From NCBI GenBank assembly GCA_963383645.1, contig OY726569.1, positions 26,738,554 to 26,802,553 on the forward strand: a stretch of 64,000 nucleotides of DNA, given 5' to 3'. Shown here in pieces: positions 32,344-44,589 of this stretch; the stretch's first letter is position 1, and the number at the start of each line of letters is the position of its first letter. The DNA comes from Muscardinus avellanarius. Lineage: Eukaryota > Chordata > Mammalia > Rodentia > Gliridae. The notes under the pieces are model-generated. The model saw only the letters and a program-made list of their open reading frames with translations, made no database searches and was not told the DNA's origin. A program made the translations under genes and the position numbers.

Positions 32344-33242
32344 CCTTCAGGAAAGAATGTTATAAATAACAAAAGCAGATCTTCAGAAAGGAGCATCCTG
32401 CAAAGTCCAGTTTAATCCATGTTAGTATGGATTTAGTGTCCCTTGATGCACTTTCAACCAGGAATCCTATCGGAGTAATCAAAACCCAGATAGGAACTCA
32501 GCCCAAGCACCCCATCTTTGTTTGTGAAGAGACCCAAGGTGGCGCAGATCACCTCAGAGCTTCATCGCTGTGGACATGAAGATGTCCTTGGAGTCCCATG
32601 GTGCAAGATGATTTCTCTCCACCCTCACCCCACTCTAACTCTCACACTCCCAGCCCTCTATAAAATTTTCTGATTATACAAAAGAATTCCAAAACGGAAA
32701 TAACCATCAAAAATTCTTTTGTCCAACTTCATTTTATAAAGAAAGTATGTGCAAGATGCCAGTAAAAAACAATTAAAGAAATTTGAAGGAAAAGAAAGAA
32801 CCTGCTTTCCCTCACTTCCTTCTAGCATCCCAGCTCCCACCTGCTCCTGGGGGGCAGATTGCTGAGCAAAGAGCAACTGCTTCTCAGCACAGGCACCCGG
32901 GGCTCTGCAGCATGGTCGGGGAATCCTTGGTCTAGTCAGCCTGTTCCAGAGCAGTTGCAACTGGTGTAAATGCCTGACACTCTGGCAGGTGAGGAGACGC
33001 AGGTTGAGCCACTGTTGTTCTACCAGCACATCCTTCCTGCCCCGCTGGCTGCTGCGGAGTGAGTCAACCTAAAGTGAGGGACTGGCCTCCATACCTATGG
33101 TCTCTCAGGTCTTTCCAAAGAGTAGGAGAACCCATTATGCATCCCAGTGGACATGCTTTGAAGGAAGAATACACACCTGGCAACCATCACTCATACAAAA
33201 ATACTGAAACTGAGACTGTCCACCTGCAAGTGGACAAGTCCA

Positions 33243-33485
33243 TGGAGGATCACGCAGGTTCGAAGCCAGCCTCGGTGGCTTAAGAGACCCTGTTTCCAAA
33301 TTTAAAAAAATATAGAAAAATAGGTCTGGGAGTGTTGCCCGGTGGTAGAAGGAGTTCCAGGAACCCCAGTATTACCACCACCAAAAAAAAAAAAAAAATT
33401 ATATATATATATGGTTAAGATATAGGACTGAGGGTGTAGCTGGAAGGTAGAATGCTCCAAGGTCCATCCCTAATACTGCAAAAAA
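33243..33485 (+). mobile_element. 5'-truncated SINE plus ID-like fragment
   Basis: 33243-33395 is the right part of a younger SINE. 33415-33485 is a second ID-like half (GGGTGTAGCTGGAAGGTAGA) with an A-tail. Confidence 0.75.
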
Positions 33486-33489
33486 GAAA

Positions 33490-33800
33490 AAAAAAATCCC
33501 CCAAATACACCCAACACAACTTAGTCTCATAAAAAACAGGAATGAATTTCTCTTAATTCCAATATCGAGACACTATCACAAACCTGTGAATACATCAGAG
33601 TCTCACCATCCAATTTAACACAACCCCCAAACTATAAGTTCATTACACACTACAACGACCCCACCCCTGAGGACATACAATAAATCTCTGAATTCCCACC
33701 TTGCAAAGAAGGCAAATAAGAACAACAACATATTTCATTGGGAAATGACTAACCCACAACTCCCGTGCCCTCAATCAAAATCCCCACTTTCCGGCATCCA
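33490..33800. other. Intergenic, nothing recognised
   Basis: AC-rich single-copy-looking DNA. Confidence 0.35.
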
Positions 33801-34260
33801 CGAAGGCCCACCTCAGAATCGCACACACAGAGAGCCCGCAGTAAGCTTTTCTCCCGGGACACCCAGGTCTCCACCAATCTTTATTGGAAGCTCCTTTGAG
33901 TCAGCGGGCGCCGCCTGTGCACAGCGGCCTCTCCCTGGTCCTGGCCCCAGCTGACAAGCCAGGCTGCAAGGGCCCAGCCAGGCTCAGGGCCTCCACCCAG
34001 CGGCCATTACCTCTGCGCCCAGGCACCGGCTCCTGAGGCTGTTGGTACCGGCCCTGTGCTCACGAGCCTGCACAACGCCCACGCGAAGCCGCAGTGGATG
34101 CTGGGAGCTGTTAAAGCGGGCGTGCGCATGCCCCAGGGTGAGCCGTAGGAACAGTGCGTGCATGCGACAGGGTGACATCGTGGGCATCCTAAGCATGCGT
34201 GAGGGAAAGCCTAGCCCAGGAGATCCTGCAAGACTGGCTGTAATCGCCAGGCCTTGTGAT
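33800..34260. promoter_or_regulatory. CpG-rich block, candidate CpG island
   Basis: Dense CpG (GCGGGCGCCGCC, ACGCCCACGCGAAGCCGCAG, GCGGGCGTGCGCATGC) contrasts with the AT-rich surroundings. It is not part of the VNTR elements. It lies about 1.2 kb upstream of the NUTM2-like first coding exon and could be a promoter, or a decayed repeat. Confidence 0.45.
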
Positions 34261-34395
34261 TGAGGCAGCACATTTTCATGGAGCCTCTGTGGCTGCCCGT
34301 CTTAAAACACATAATTACAAATAAGCCATCCATACATTCCATACCCCTCTCAATGAAACGCGTCGCACAGGTCCATCCTGAGCCGAGTGCTTTAT

Positions 34396-34597
34396 TTAAT
34401 TTTGTACTGGAGATTGAATCCCGGAGCATTCTACCACCGAGCTACACCCCAGCCCTGTTTTTTAATTCTTTATTTTGAAACAGGATCTCAATAAGTTGCA
34501 GAGGGCCTAAGTAGCTGAGGCTGGCCACAAACCTGCAATCCTCTTGTCTCAGCTTCCCAAGAACTGCGAATACAAGTGTGTGCCATCATGCCCAGAA
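34396..34597 (-). mobile_element. B1-dID-type SINE, minus strand
   Basis: The reverse complement starts GTACTGGAGATTGAATCC and ends in the B1-like half. Confidence 0.85.
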
Positions 34598-34609
34598 AAC
34601 CCAGTGCTT

Positions 34610-35290
34610 TTTATTTTTATCCACTTTAGACTGTGTTTTGATTCTTGCTCACTCTTTAAAAAAAAAAAAAAGTACCCTTAATTCCTAGTCTTTCTGAAGG
34701 TTCCATTAAAGGACAGTTCTGGAAAGAATTTCAGGTCTGGGAAACACTCTAAAGACATGGTTTGTTCCTATGCCAACGGCTGTGTTTTTAGTCAGACTAT
34801 CATGCTGAAGAATGAAGACTGCACCATGGACATTTACTGGCAACACAAGGATTGCTTTGGAAAACACCATGCACCCAGCATGCAAGTACCTAGCTCGCCT
34901 GAGATGTATGATCCTCCTTCAAACACCATCCTCGAGTCTCCCTGAGAAGCCCTGTATTTATCTGAATATTTGTAGCAAATTTCTCTCATAAACTGCAACC
35001 ATGACTGGAATTAGTTAAGTGCCCACCTCTACAAGAGCAGCAGGGTAGAATGAGTGGACTCAAGTAAGGTTAATCAAGGAAGAATGGAAGGAAGATGACT
35101 TCCTTGTGCGATGAACCTGAGAAACCTTGAAAATGGCCTAGAGGCACACACCAACTATGTTGCCAGTGTATTCTGAGAGGGGAGTTGAAGTTCTTGCCTA
35201 ACTGCCAGAGCTCTCATTGGAATGTTCCCTCTCCCACTCGGCCATGCTGCCCAGCCCCTCCCCCACCATAGAATGTCTGGGCCCTACATT
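34610..35290. other. Intergenic upstream of the NUTM2-like gene
   Basis: The segment 34700-34945 has an open frame (from 34757) without recognisable family. No exon is supported. Confidence 0.35.
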
Positions 35291-35438
35291 CTGTTCCTAT
35301 TTAAATTCAAACTTTACCTGCCCAGCTCTAGTTGGACCTCGAGCATCGGCTGGAGCCAGCTCAAGCTCTGGGTCCTGCAGTTGACTCTTCTGACTGTGGA
35401 GGACATCAGTGTCAAAGTCAGTGTTCAAGCGTGTGGGG
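35290..35438 (+). promoter_or_regulatory. Candidate core promoter/5' UTR of the NUTM2-like gene
   Basis: A TATA-like TATTTAAAT lies near 35298, about 140 bp before the first coding ATG. This fits a TATA-type promoter with a short 5' UTR. It is inferred only from position. Confidence 0.35.
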
Positions 35439-38400
35439 ATGATTTTAGAAGCAGGTAAGCCTGGAGGGTCAGGGGATTGTTATCTGTATACCTGCCACTC
35501 CTTAAATCTTTGAGAATTTGAATTTGGCACTTACCCTGGGGACAACTGACTAAGCTGACCTAGAGGAAGGAGAGAGGGATGTGTTTCCCCAAGGGTAGCT
35601 CACTTAGGGATACGGGGGGATCCCCCAGCAGGATGTACTACTTATGAGAAGGAGAGGGATTCTTTGAGGTAGATCAAGATGCCTTGGTGGAAATACAGTG
35701 GGTCAGGAAAAAGACAGGAGTCAGGTGACTTTAGTCTTCCTAGATAGAGACAGGTCGCCTCAACAGGTTTATAGGTAGTGGCGGGAGTGTGTCACAGTGT
35801 GACCTGGAGGGGGTTCAGTGGGAAAGCTTGAGCCCCAGGTCCTTTCTCAAGACACCTAGAACTCCCCTTGATATCTTTCTAAGGGGCTTGAGAATAGTAT
35901 CCTAGCTCTAACGGGACACTGGTGAGAAATGGTGTTATCCAGGACACTGCTTGATGAGGTTCTCTCTTACGACACTGGTGATGAAACCTCTCTGTGAGTT
36001 GGGCTAAAGGGCTCTCCAACTGCCATAGCCCAGACCCCCTTGGCCTCTTCCTTCTCAGAAGGAAGCTTCTTCTTCAGCCTAGGCAACTGATGTCTTTGAT
36101 TTCACTGGTGCAGGGCAGCTGGGAGACCTCAACCAACATAGTGCTGGGGCCTCCCTGAATTGCTGGACTGTTGTCGCCCTACGGACACAGGTCTTCAGAG
36201 GTTCTCAATCTTTCCACTCTACTGTGTATGTTCAACCTTCCTTGTACAATTGACAGGAAGACTTTGCTCATCTTCCTTGTCTGCTACTTTATGATCAGGG
36301 AACAGATGTGGGTACACCTAGCTTTCTGGAAGCAGGTTCTATGACTGCTGGAACCTTCCAGGGGAAAGAGACCAGCATAGAATGGGGAAGATCCCTGTAA
36401 TTGAGACTGTTATGAGAAGTCACATTAGGGCCTCTTGTAAGGGGAATGCTTTATGGCCCTTGCTCTCATCCACTGGTCTGCATCAAGGCTTAATGGATAG
36501 GCAGGTGTCCTTGTCCCACCTGGTAGCTGGCTCCAGCCTGGTTTCTGTGAGCCTTTCCTGTTCATTATTGGAAGCTAAAAAAGAAAACAAAACAGAAAGG
36601 ATGGGTGAACAAACAGGTCTTGATTGGATCCATTTCCCACAATGAATTCTGACATGACCAGTGGTTGTTAATACCTCTGGTGACCATCCCTGACAGACCC
36701 ATGGCACCCCACCCCCCACACACACACCTTTACCATCCTAGGCGGCAGCTGCTGCACTGCAAGGACCTGATCTCAGGGACCCAATGTCTAGCCCACTCAC
36801 CTCTTCTCTGGAAACAGACCTCCCCATGTATGGCAAGGCCCACTGCTGGGGACAGGGTGGCTAGAAATGTGCCCACCTTGATCTTTGCTGTGGAAGGAGC
36901 CAGGAGAAGCATCCACCTTCATTACTGATTTCCCTTCAGGGTTCCTCATGCAATGTCTAAGGAGCGATTCCACTGATGTGCCTTTGTTTCTACGTGATAG
37001 GTTGGGGGAAGAGAGATGATTATTAGGAGCATCAGCAAAACAGAGACTAAGGGAGTGAGGGCGCATCACCCTTTGAACCTGTGGCCAACCTATAGGCTCA
37101 TAGAGTGCCGGGGCCAGGCCGAGACAAGGTCCCTTTCCCACAGGTGGGATGCCTAAATGGCATCACTGAGCAGAGTCCACAGATCCATTTCTAGAGAGAT
37201 GCCTGGGCAGGAGGCTCCAAAGCCCGCAGGGGGTCTCAAGAGGATGGAAGGCCTAGGTGCTGCTCCTGGTAGACAGTGGTCTGGAAGTCTGAGTGGACTT
37301 GGAACCAGGTGTTTGCCGGGATACTTCTGAACAGTTGGAACACAGCATGAAATCCACTCGGAAACACAAACTGCCCGATGCCCCTGCCCCAGTGGCCTGA
37401 ACTGCTGAGCTTCCTCTCTCACTCCCAGTGACCGAGGAGCTGTGCGTTGCCCTCCAGCTGCCACTTCTCCTCCTCAGCTCAACCCTTTCCTCTGTCTCCA
37501 CAGCATCTACAGGTCTGGGACAGAACATGGTCCTGAACCCTGCGGCCTCCATGTCTCCATTCGCTGGCCTGCCCCTCGTGCCAGCTCTCCCTGTCCCAGC
37601 AGTCCAGTGGTCCTGGAAGCAGCCCCCAGGCCCCTTCATGCCTGCATCGAGCTCTCAGGGGAGCACACAGCTGCAGCCTGCCCATCCCACGACACCTTCT
37701 GTCGCGGGAGATGGTGGCCATGGGCCAGGTGGGCCTGGGTCTTTCAACCTCATCTTCCAAGTTGGGACAGAAGTGCGGCCAGCAAGGCCTCCAAATACCC
37801 AGAATGTTGTCCTCACTCAGGCCCCGGCCAGCTGGAGTGCCCTCAATGGGACTGTGGTGCAACCCGCTCCCATCCTCATGGTGATTCCTGCCCCAGTGAC
37901 CATTGTGCCTGCCTCGAACAGCGCCAAGCCCCAGCCCTCAGTGGGTAGCTCGACCCTGGGCCTCGCCCCTCAGGGCCCACCACCGTTAGCCACCCTGGCC
38001 CCCATTGCATCTCCTATGACCGGCGAGCCATGGCCACACCAGGCAGGTGGAGAGGGCAGCCTGGCCAGCTCCCAGGACGGGGCCTCCACGGATGGCTCCT
38101 GCAGACAGTACAGTGTCTACGAGAACTTTCTACACTGGCAGCACATCAAGACCCTTGTGTGCAGGAACCTCCCCGGGACGCCTGATGTGAAGGCACTCTC
38201 CTGCTTCCTCATGTGAGTGCCCCCATGGCCTGGAGCTCACCCTGAAGTTCTGCCCGAGTGGACATGTGGGCTGGGGGCCTGGGCTGGAGAGTGCCAAGGA
38301 TGGCCGGTCAGGAGGGGAAGGGCAAGCTGAGTGCCGCGTGCCAGTACCATGCCTCTAGGGCCAGGCGGGAAGTGTGCCTTCTCCCGCTGGTCCTCAGCCC

Positions 38401-41400
38401 CAGGAGTGCAGCCATTGCTCCTCAGCTGTCATCACCACCATTCAAATGACTTAGTCAGAGAAGACACCTAGTGCAGTGGGGGCCCAGAACTGAGTCCTGA
38501 CTCCGTAGCTGGTCCCTTCCCTAGTATTTCAACTTCCCACAGGGACCTGATGGTTGGTGCCCAGAGGACAGCACAGCTAGGGGAAAAAAGAGGTGCTGGG
38601 CTGACAGATGACATAAAGACGCCCACTGAGTTATTCTGGAGAACCCCCTCTCCATGGCACCCTGGGGTACACAGGCTCCACTTAGATCTGAGGTGGTTTA
38701 TGTCCTCTTCCCGGACTTTGACCTGCTCTTTGGCCTTTCTGTGCACTTCTATATTCCATACGAAGCACCTGTGCTGGGTGGTTCAACCACAGACACACGT
38801 TTCGCACATTTCTGGGGTTGGTGTCTAGTGAAGCTCCTCCTCCTGGCTTGAGAAGACGTCTGCCCCACTCGTCCGCACTGGCGGAACTGAGTGTGTTTTG
38901 GTCCTCTTCCTCTGCATGCACCACTGACATCTTGAGACCCTGCCCTCAAGACCTTACCTGCCCCTACACCCACCCAAGTCCCCATCTGCAAACATCTTCC
39001 CTATATGTGCACATACGAGGTAGGGCTTCAGCACAACTGTGGAGGACACACCACATGTCTACCACACACAGCAACGCAGGACTCAGAGCCACCTGAGAGA
39101 GGCCAACGCAGCCCTAACTGGTGGGGGAGGCCTGTGGGAGGCCGAGAACATACCTTGTAGGGGCAGCTGTCCAGGCAGTAACACGGAGGCATGCGGCTGT
39201 GCTGACCTGGGGCCCCTGGGCCGGAGGGTGGGCTGGGGGACCGTGGCTGACTCTGAGCAATTGCAGCCCCGTGCTCCGGACCCTGTCGCGACGGGAGCCC
39301 ACCATGTCTCTGGAGGACGGGCTGTGTAGGGGCCTGCAGGAATGGCAGCGAACGAGCAACTTTGACAAGATCATCTTCCACAAGATGGCGGAGAAGTGAG
39401 TCAGAGCCCCTGGCCGCCCAGAGCTGGGGTGCGAGGACTGCACAGGGGCATGGTGCGGCTGGTAACAAGCCCTGTTGGGAGAGTCCACTCCTACAGGCCC
39501 GAGCCTGCATGCCCTGCTGCCCAGGCACTGTCTCCCTCCCTGGAGGGCTGGGGTTCCAAGTTTGGGCCCCTGAAGCTCCAGGCTCACTAGTCTTGGGTCC
39601 ACACTGGCTTTGAGGCTCCGGGTCAGGGTGGGAGGCCTAACACAGCCAGCCAACGTGGTCTCCTGTGCAGCGGGGCTGCACATATGGGACACTCCACTAG
39701 TACATGCCACGCACCGGACAAGGCCTGTTGCCCTTTACAGGGTGGGCCGCCCCTGCTCATCGAGGACGCCACAGTTACAGTCTTGCATCCAACAGAGGGT
39801 GGGCGTGGGGATAGCATGGTGGGCAAAGCCTACCTCCAGACACCCTGAGGACAAGTCTCTTCCTATGACCTTTGCTCCTTCCTGTCATCCCTGTTACTCA
39901 AATGAGCAAACAACAACAACAACTGCACAATCCCTGCCTTCTTGTAATAATCCCAGTCCTCTCTGTTTAGCTTCCACTCTGTGTGACCTCCTCTTGGCCC
40001 TTGGCTCCCAGATAATACCTCCAGGGCTCATGGGATAGCCTCGGCATTCCCGAGGTGACAGGACCCTGGTATTCTAGGCCACCAATCACCTCCCTCATGA
40101 GTTGACTGGTGTCTTCTTTTCTGTTTGATTCTGGGCAAGGACAGGAGAGTCCTGGAGGAGGGATCCCACAGGGGACCTGATGAGTTGGCTAGGCCGGCCA
40201 GTTTCCCTTGGGTGCTAGGTGACATGGTGGAACTCCAGGAGCTGTGTTCTGCTCGGGCTACAGCTCCCTCCTGGGGCTGCCACAGCATGCACATGCACTG
40301 CTCCTACCCCTGCGCTGGGATCCTGCCTCCTCTGGGGATGTGACTGGCACCCCTGCTGTCGCTTACCTGAATCCTAACCACCTATCATCCCTGTCACCCA
40401 GGTTCACGGAATTTGAGGCTGCAGAGGAGATGGAGAATCCCAAGCTGCAGCCTCCTGCAGCCCCTCCTGCAGAATCCCAGGGCCAGCCTCCTGCAGCCCC
40501 ACCCAGGCAGGACCCCCCGAAGCCCTCAGCTCCCAAGGTGGCCCAGCAGCCAGGTGAGGCTTTCCGCATTCCCATAAGCACTCATGAGAAAAGTCAGGGC
40601 TCAGGAAGAACTCTGTCCCCCAGGAGCACTTTTCCTTCAAGATGGGGCCCTTGTGGTTGCAAGCAGAGCACACCCCTAGGCTGGGCTCCCTGCTGCCCTT
40701 GCTCCTGGACTGCTTGGCTGGCTATTGACCTTGCCAAGTTCAGAGCTCTCTCTCCCTGCACTGTCCACTGGACTCAGTGGCTCCAAATGTCCTCCCACGT
40801 GACCAGTGTCTTAATGCCCCACCTCATGCACAGCATCCTCTATGGGTCCTGAGGTCAGGATGCCCTGGCTCACCCTGGGCCAGATTAGGTCTTCTGCCTG
40901 CCCTGCAGCAAGTGTTTGGGGTGATGCTGGAGCCCTGTGCACACACCACCCTCCTCTTCCTCCCTGTCCTAGTGTGTGTCTCCAGGAAGACTGGTCCCAA
41001 GTCCCGGGCTTACCGCCCCCTGGCACCCAAGCGCCAGCTGCCAGCACAGACCAAGGCACCGCAGGAGATCCCTCCTGAAGCCGTGCAGGAAAATATCAAC
41101 ATCATGGAGCACCTGAGTGGGCCTTGTTCCTCAGCCTCAGAGGAGTCTGACACAGCCTGTGAGGAGGACCAAATGCAGCAACTGCCCGAAGGATACAGCG
41201 CCAGCTCTAACCCAAACATCATGAGCTACATTGACAAGCTGTGCGCCCAGAAGGACTTTGTCACCAGGGTAGGCTGGACCTGGATCCCTGATATCTGGAG
41301 GATTTTGGGAATGGTACCCAGGCCCTTGGAATTAAGCTGGGTCCCTAGTACTAAGTATAGTGAGCATGTGTATGTGTGTGCGTGTGCATGTGTGTAGCTA

Positions 41401-42967
41401 GTGGTCATGATGACTTAGAAACCCCCCCCCCCCCCCCCCGTAGTACCAGGCTCATTGCTTCCTGTTCTTCCTGGAAGTCTCCTTGGCCTTAGGGTTGCTC
41501 CAGGCCACGTACAGCCATGCTTTATCCTTCTTTTCCCAGGTGGAGGCCATCATTCACCCCCAATTCCTGGCAGATTTGCTTTCCTCAGAAGCAGACGTGG
41601 ATATCTTGGCCTTAACCAAAGAGTTGGAGGAGGAAGAAGAACTGACTTCTGACCAGGTAGGCGCTGGGGCGAGGGTCAATAGGCACACAAGTATCCAGGC
41701 GAATACCTGTAAACAAGAAATGAAAGGTAACAGGTAGATCAGGGCATGGTCACCAGAAACGTTTGCAGAGGGGAGGAAACCTGGTAGAAAGGAGAGAGGG
41801 ACACCAGGTGGGACAAGGGAGATGGACAACCAGGAACCAGGGCACAGGGACACCAGCTATACTGGCAAGCAAAGGTTCCTAAGGCAGAAAAGGAAAAAAG
41901 GGATACCAGATTAACAGAGGACTGCAGAGCCCGGATAGACTAGGGCAAGAGTGTCACCAGGTACACCTGGGGACGTGAAACACCAGGTAGAACTAGGAGC
42001 ATAAGACACCAGAAAGACAAAGCCGAGAGGGACCCCACCCTCTAGAAGCAAACTCCAGACAGACAGGGGAGGGAGGATATGCAGTAGACCTGAGTCGAGG
42101 AGACCCTGCTCTCAAGCTTTGGTCAACCTGGCTAGCCCTGTCCTGCTGGAGATTCATGGTTTCCTGAGCATGGCTGCCCCTGGATGGGGTGTTGTGGGGA
42201 TGGACAAGATGGCAGGAGACAGGAGATCCAGGGAGGGCTGAGGCTGCAGGGCTGAAAGAAGGCCCACCATGTGAGCGGGCAGAGACCAAGTCCTTCTCTT
42301 AGACCTAGACAGGTGATGCTCAGATCCTCCCTCCTGTCCCAAGCCCCTGGGATCCCAGTCTCTTTGCCCTCCCCCTGCCTGGTGCAGAGTCGGCAAGTCA
42401 TATTTCCTCCTGCAGCTGGTGGAAAAGCGTCTCCAGTCCTCCAAGAAGAAAGGAGATGTGCGGGGCCAATGGAGTCGCACTGTGCCTGCACTGGACTCAA
42501 GAGCTTCCAAGTCTGCGGCCTGTCGAGGTGCAGAGCGAGATGGCCGTGTTGCGCGAGGGTTTAGCACCGAGGCCGGACCCCCACGGATCACCTCCCAGGA
42601 ACTTGGGAGACACAGGGTCACAGATGCAGATTTGCCTAAGGGTGCTGCCGCAGGCTCCCTCGGTGCTGCCGGGCCCCACACTGAGGACTGCACTGCCACC
42701 TGCATGAGCCTCAGGCCAAGAGGTGCTGGAGGTCAAGTGCCCCAGCAGGGAAGGAGCCTCCACCCCACCCTACGTCCAGCCACCTACTCCAAGACGCAAG
42801 CTCTCATGGGAGGTGCATCTCGGCTGGCAAAGGCCCCCTGCTCTGGGCCTTCACTGGAGGGGTCTGGACAGCAAGATGAGTCTCTGGGCCTGTCTCGAGG
42901 CTCACAGCCTCAGAAGAGGAAGTGTGAGTCATCAGGGCCCCCAAAGAGGAAGAAGAAGAGGCATTGA
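35439..42967 (+). CDS. NUTM2-like: NUT family member 2-like protein, seven coding exons, intact
   Basis: Exons: 35439-35454, 37504-38212, 39267-39395, 40402-40553, 40973-41268, 41540-41656, 42416-42967. All introns are GT-AG and all phases fit. The total is 1,971 nt (656 codons plus stop) without interruption. The 5-codon first exon (MILEA) copies the short first exon of NUTM1. Family hallmarks are YENFLHWQH and ALSCFL (exon 2), [19 protein letters not shown] and [15 protein letters not shown] (exon 3), [16 protein letters not shown] and [14 protein letters not shown] (exon 5), [16 protein letters not shown] with an acidic stretch (exon 6), LVEKRL (exon 7), and a basic C-terminus ([17 protein letters not shown]) likely for nuclear import. 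In NUTM1 the exon 5-7 region recruits p300 in post-meiotic spermatids. A similar role here is inference. It is several hundred residues shorter than human NUTM1. A possible poly(A) signal AGTAAA lies at 43238. Confidence 0.88.
41422..41439 (+). repeat. Poly(C) run of about 18 in NUTM2-like intron 5
   Basis: An uninterrupted C-run lies 100 bp upstream of exon 6. It could form G-rich secondary structure on the other strand. Confidence 0.9.
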
Positions 42968-43249
42968 GGCCCCTGGTGTCAGTGGCTGGCCCCCAGGGTG
43001 CTCACCACTCAGGTTGGGCCTTGGCGTGGGTTCAGCCTCATTGCATCCTGAAACCCAACGAATTGAAGGCTCCTCACACTGTGGGGATCCCGCTGGTCCT
43101 CAGCATGGGGAGGCAGGGGAGGGTATTGGGAGGGTGTGGGTAGGCAAAGGGTGGGCAGAGGGTGGGCGGGGAATGAGAAAGTTTGGGAGAGTGGGTGTGA
43201 GTGGGAAACTGAACCCTGGGGTATTATAATCTGTATAAGTAAAGTTAGT

Positions 43250-43985
43250 GTGGTTAGCGAATGTGCTGACTCTTGTCTTGGTATCTGTGCTGCTCCTTGG
43301 GGTGAGGACTGGGAGGACTGTAGGATCCTTGATTCCAGCTTCTAGGGTGCACAGGCACACTCGGTGTCTGGATGATGCCTTTAGGTTTAGACTGATCATT
43401 CCACTGTTCCTGAGAGAGAAAGATCAAAACTCCCTGAAATTCCATTCATGACCCCACTCACAAGTTCCTGCTTCGTGTAGAGAAACTTCACATCCCTTCA
43501 TTATCTGTGTCTCTTGGACATCTTTGTGTTACCAATTGTCTGAGAATCTTAGGCTCAATTTGCAAAGCATTCCCAGACAGGCCAGTCCTGCCCCTTGGTG
43601 TTAGCATCTTCGTCTTGGAGGCAATTGGATTTCAGTTGTATCAAGAGGCAAGTTGCGGTCTGACGCAACTCGCGTGGCTGGTCTTCCCATTGTGCACCCA
43701 GATGCAGGAGCCAGTATCTACCAATAGTTCTTTGAAAACATGATAGAAACCCTTCAACACATGTTTTCATACTTGACACAAATATACCCTTAACCTTTTA
43801 AATTCAGTTAACAAGAAGAAGATATAGTCAGGCAAACTGACCTCTTTATTTGCCATTTCTTTGTTTGAATTTGATTTACTATTTGTTAACATAGTAAAAA
43901 TACATAGTCATAGTAAAAATGTTCTTTAGTATTTATTATAAGGTAGTTTGCTAACCTTTGATTTTCTCTTTAAGAATAAGTTTAG
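43250..43985. other. Downstream flank of the NUTM2-like gene
   Basis: No exon or repeat was recognised. Confidence 0.35.
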
Positions 43986-43987
43986 GT

Positions 43988-44198
43988 TGCTGGGTGTGGT
44001 GGTGCACGCTTGTAATCCCTGTGCTTGGGAGGCAGAGACAGGAGGATCGTGCAGGCTCGAAGCCATCCACGTGCGCTGGCTTAGGAGACCCTGTTGCCAA
44101 ATAAAAATATAAAAATAGGTCTGGGAGTGTAGCCCGGAGGTAGAAGGGCTTCCAGGAACCCTAGTATTACAAAAAAACAAAAAAACAAAAAAACAAAA
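43988..44198 (+). mobile_element. B1-dID-type SINE (younger subfamily)
   Basis: A plus-strand copy ending in a (CAAAAA)n tail. Confidence 0.88.
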
Positions 44199-44312
44199 AC
44201 GGTCAACTTCATTTTTTAAGGACATTTTTTCTAGACAGAATTCTTGTCTGACACATTTTCTTCTCAGCCCATTGAATATATCATCTTATAGTTGTCTTAC
44301 CCCTGTTTTTTT

Positions 44313-44515
44313 TTTGTTTATTTTTGGCACTGTGGTTTGAACCCAAGGACATTCTACCTCCAAAGTACATCTCTAGCCCTATTTTATTTTTTACTTTTGA
44401 AATAGTGTCTCATCAAGGTGCCGAGGGCCCCAGTAAGTTGCTGAGGCTGGCCACCAAACTATAATGATCTTCCTGTCTCAGCCTCCCTATGTGCCACCAT
44501 TCTGGGTTCCTTCCT
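44313..44515 (-). mobile_element. B1-dID-type SINE (older), minus strand
   Basis: The reverse complement begins GGCACTGTGGTTTGAACCC and ends in the B1-like half. Confidence 0.8.
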
Positions 44516-44589
44516 AATTTTTTTATGATAAGGAGCAGCTATTAATTGGATAATTTCTTATGTAATGATTTTTTTCTCTCCTCGTTTAA

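Larger units (their letters stand above)
31775..33233 (+). repeat. Segmental duplication, copy 2 (partner 7400-9142)
   Basis: Collinear with 7400-9142 and in the same orientation, about 24.4 kb apart. A younger SINE (31808-31992) with an (AAAT)n tail occurs only here. The core 32780-33175 is nearly identical to 8700-9060 apart from insertions of 15 and 17 bp. A minus-strand frame (32658-33029) is shared with the partner, but no protein family was recognised. Confidence 0.85.

Noticed and set aside
34757..34945. Open frame upstream of the NUTM2-like gene as an extra exon
   Set aside because: No splice sites or family resemblance support it, and the phase-matched first exon at 35439 already fits the family.
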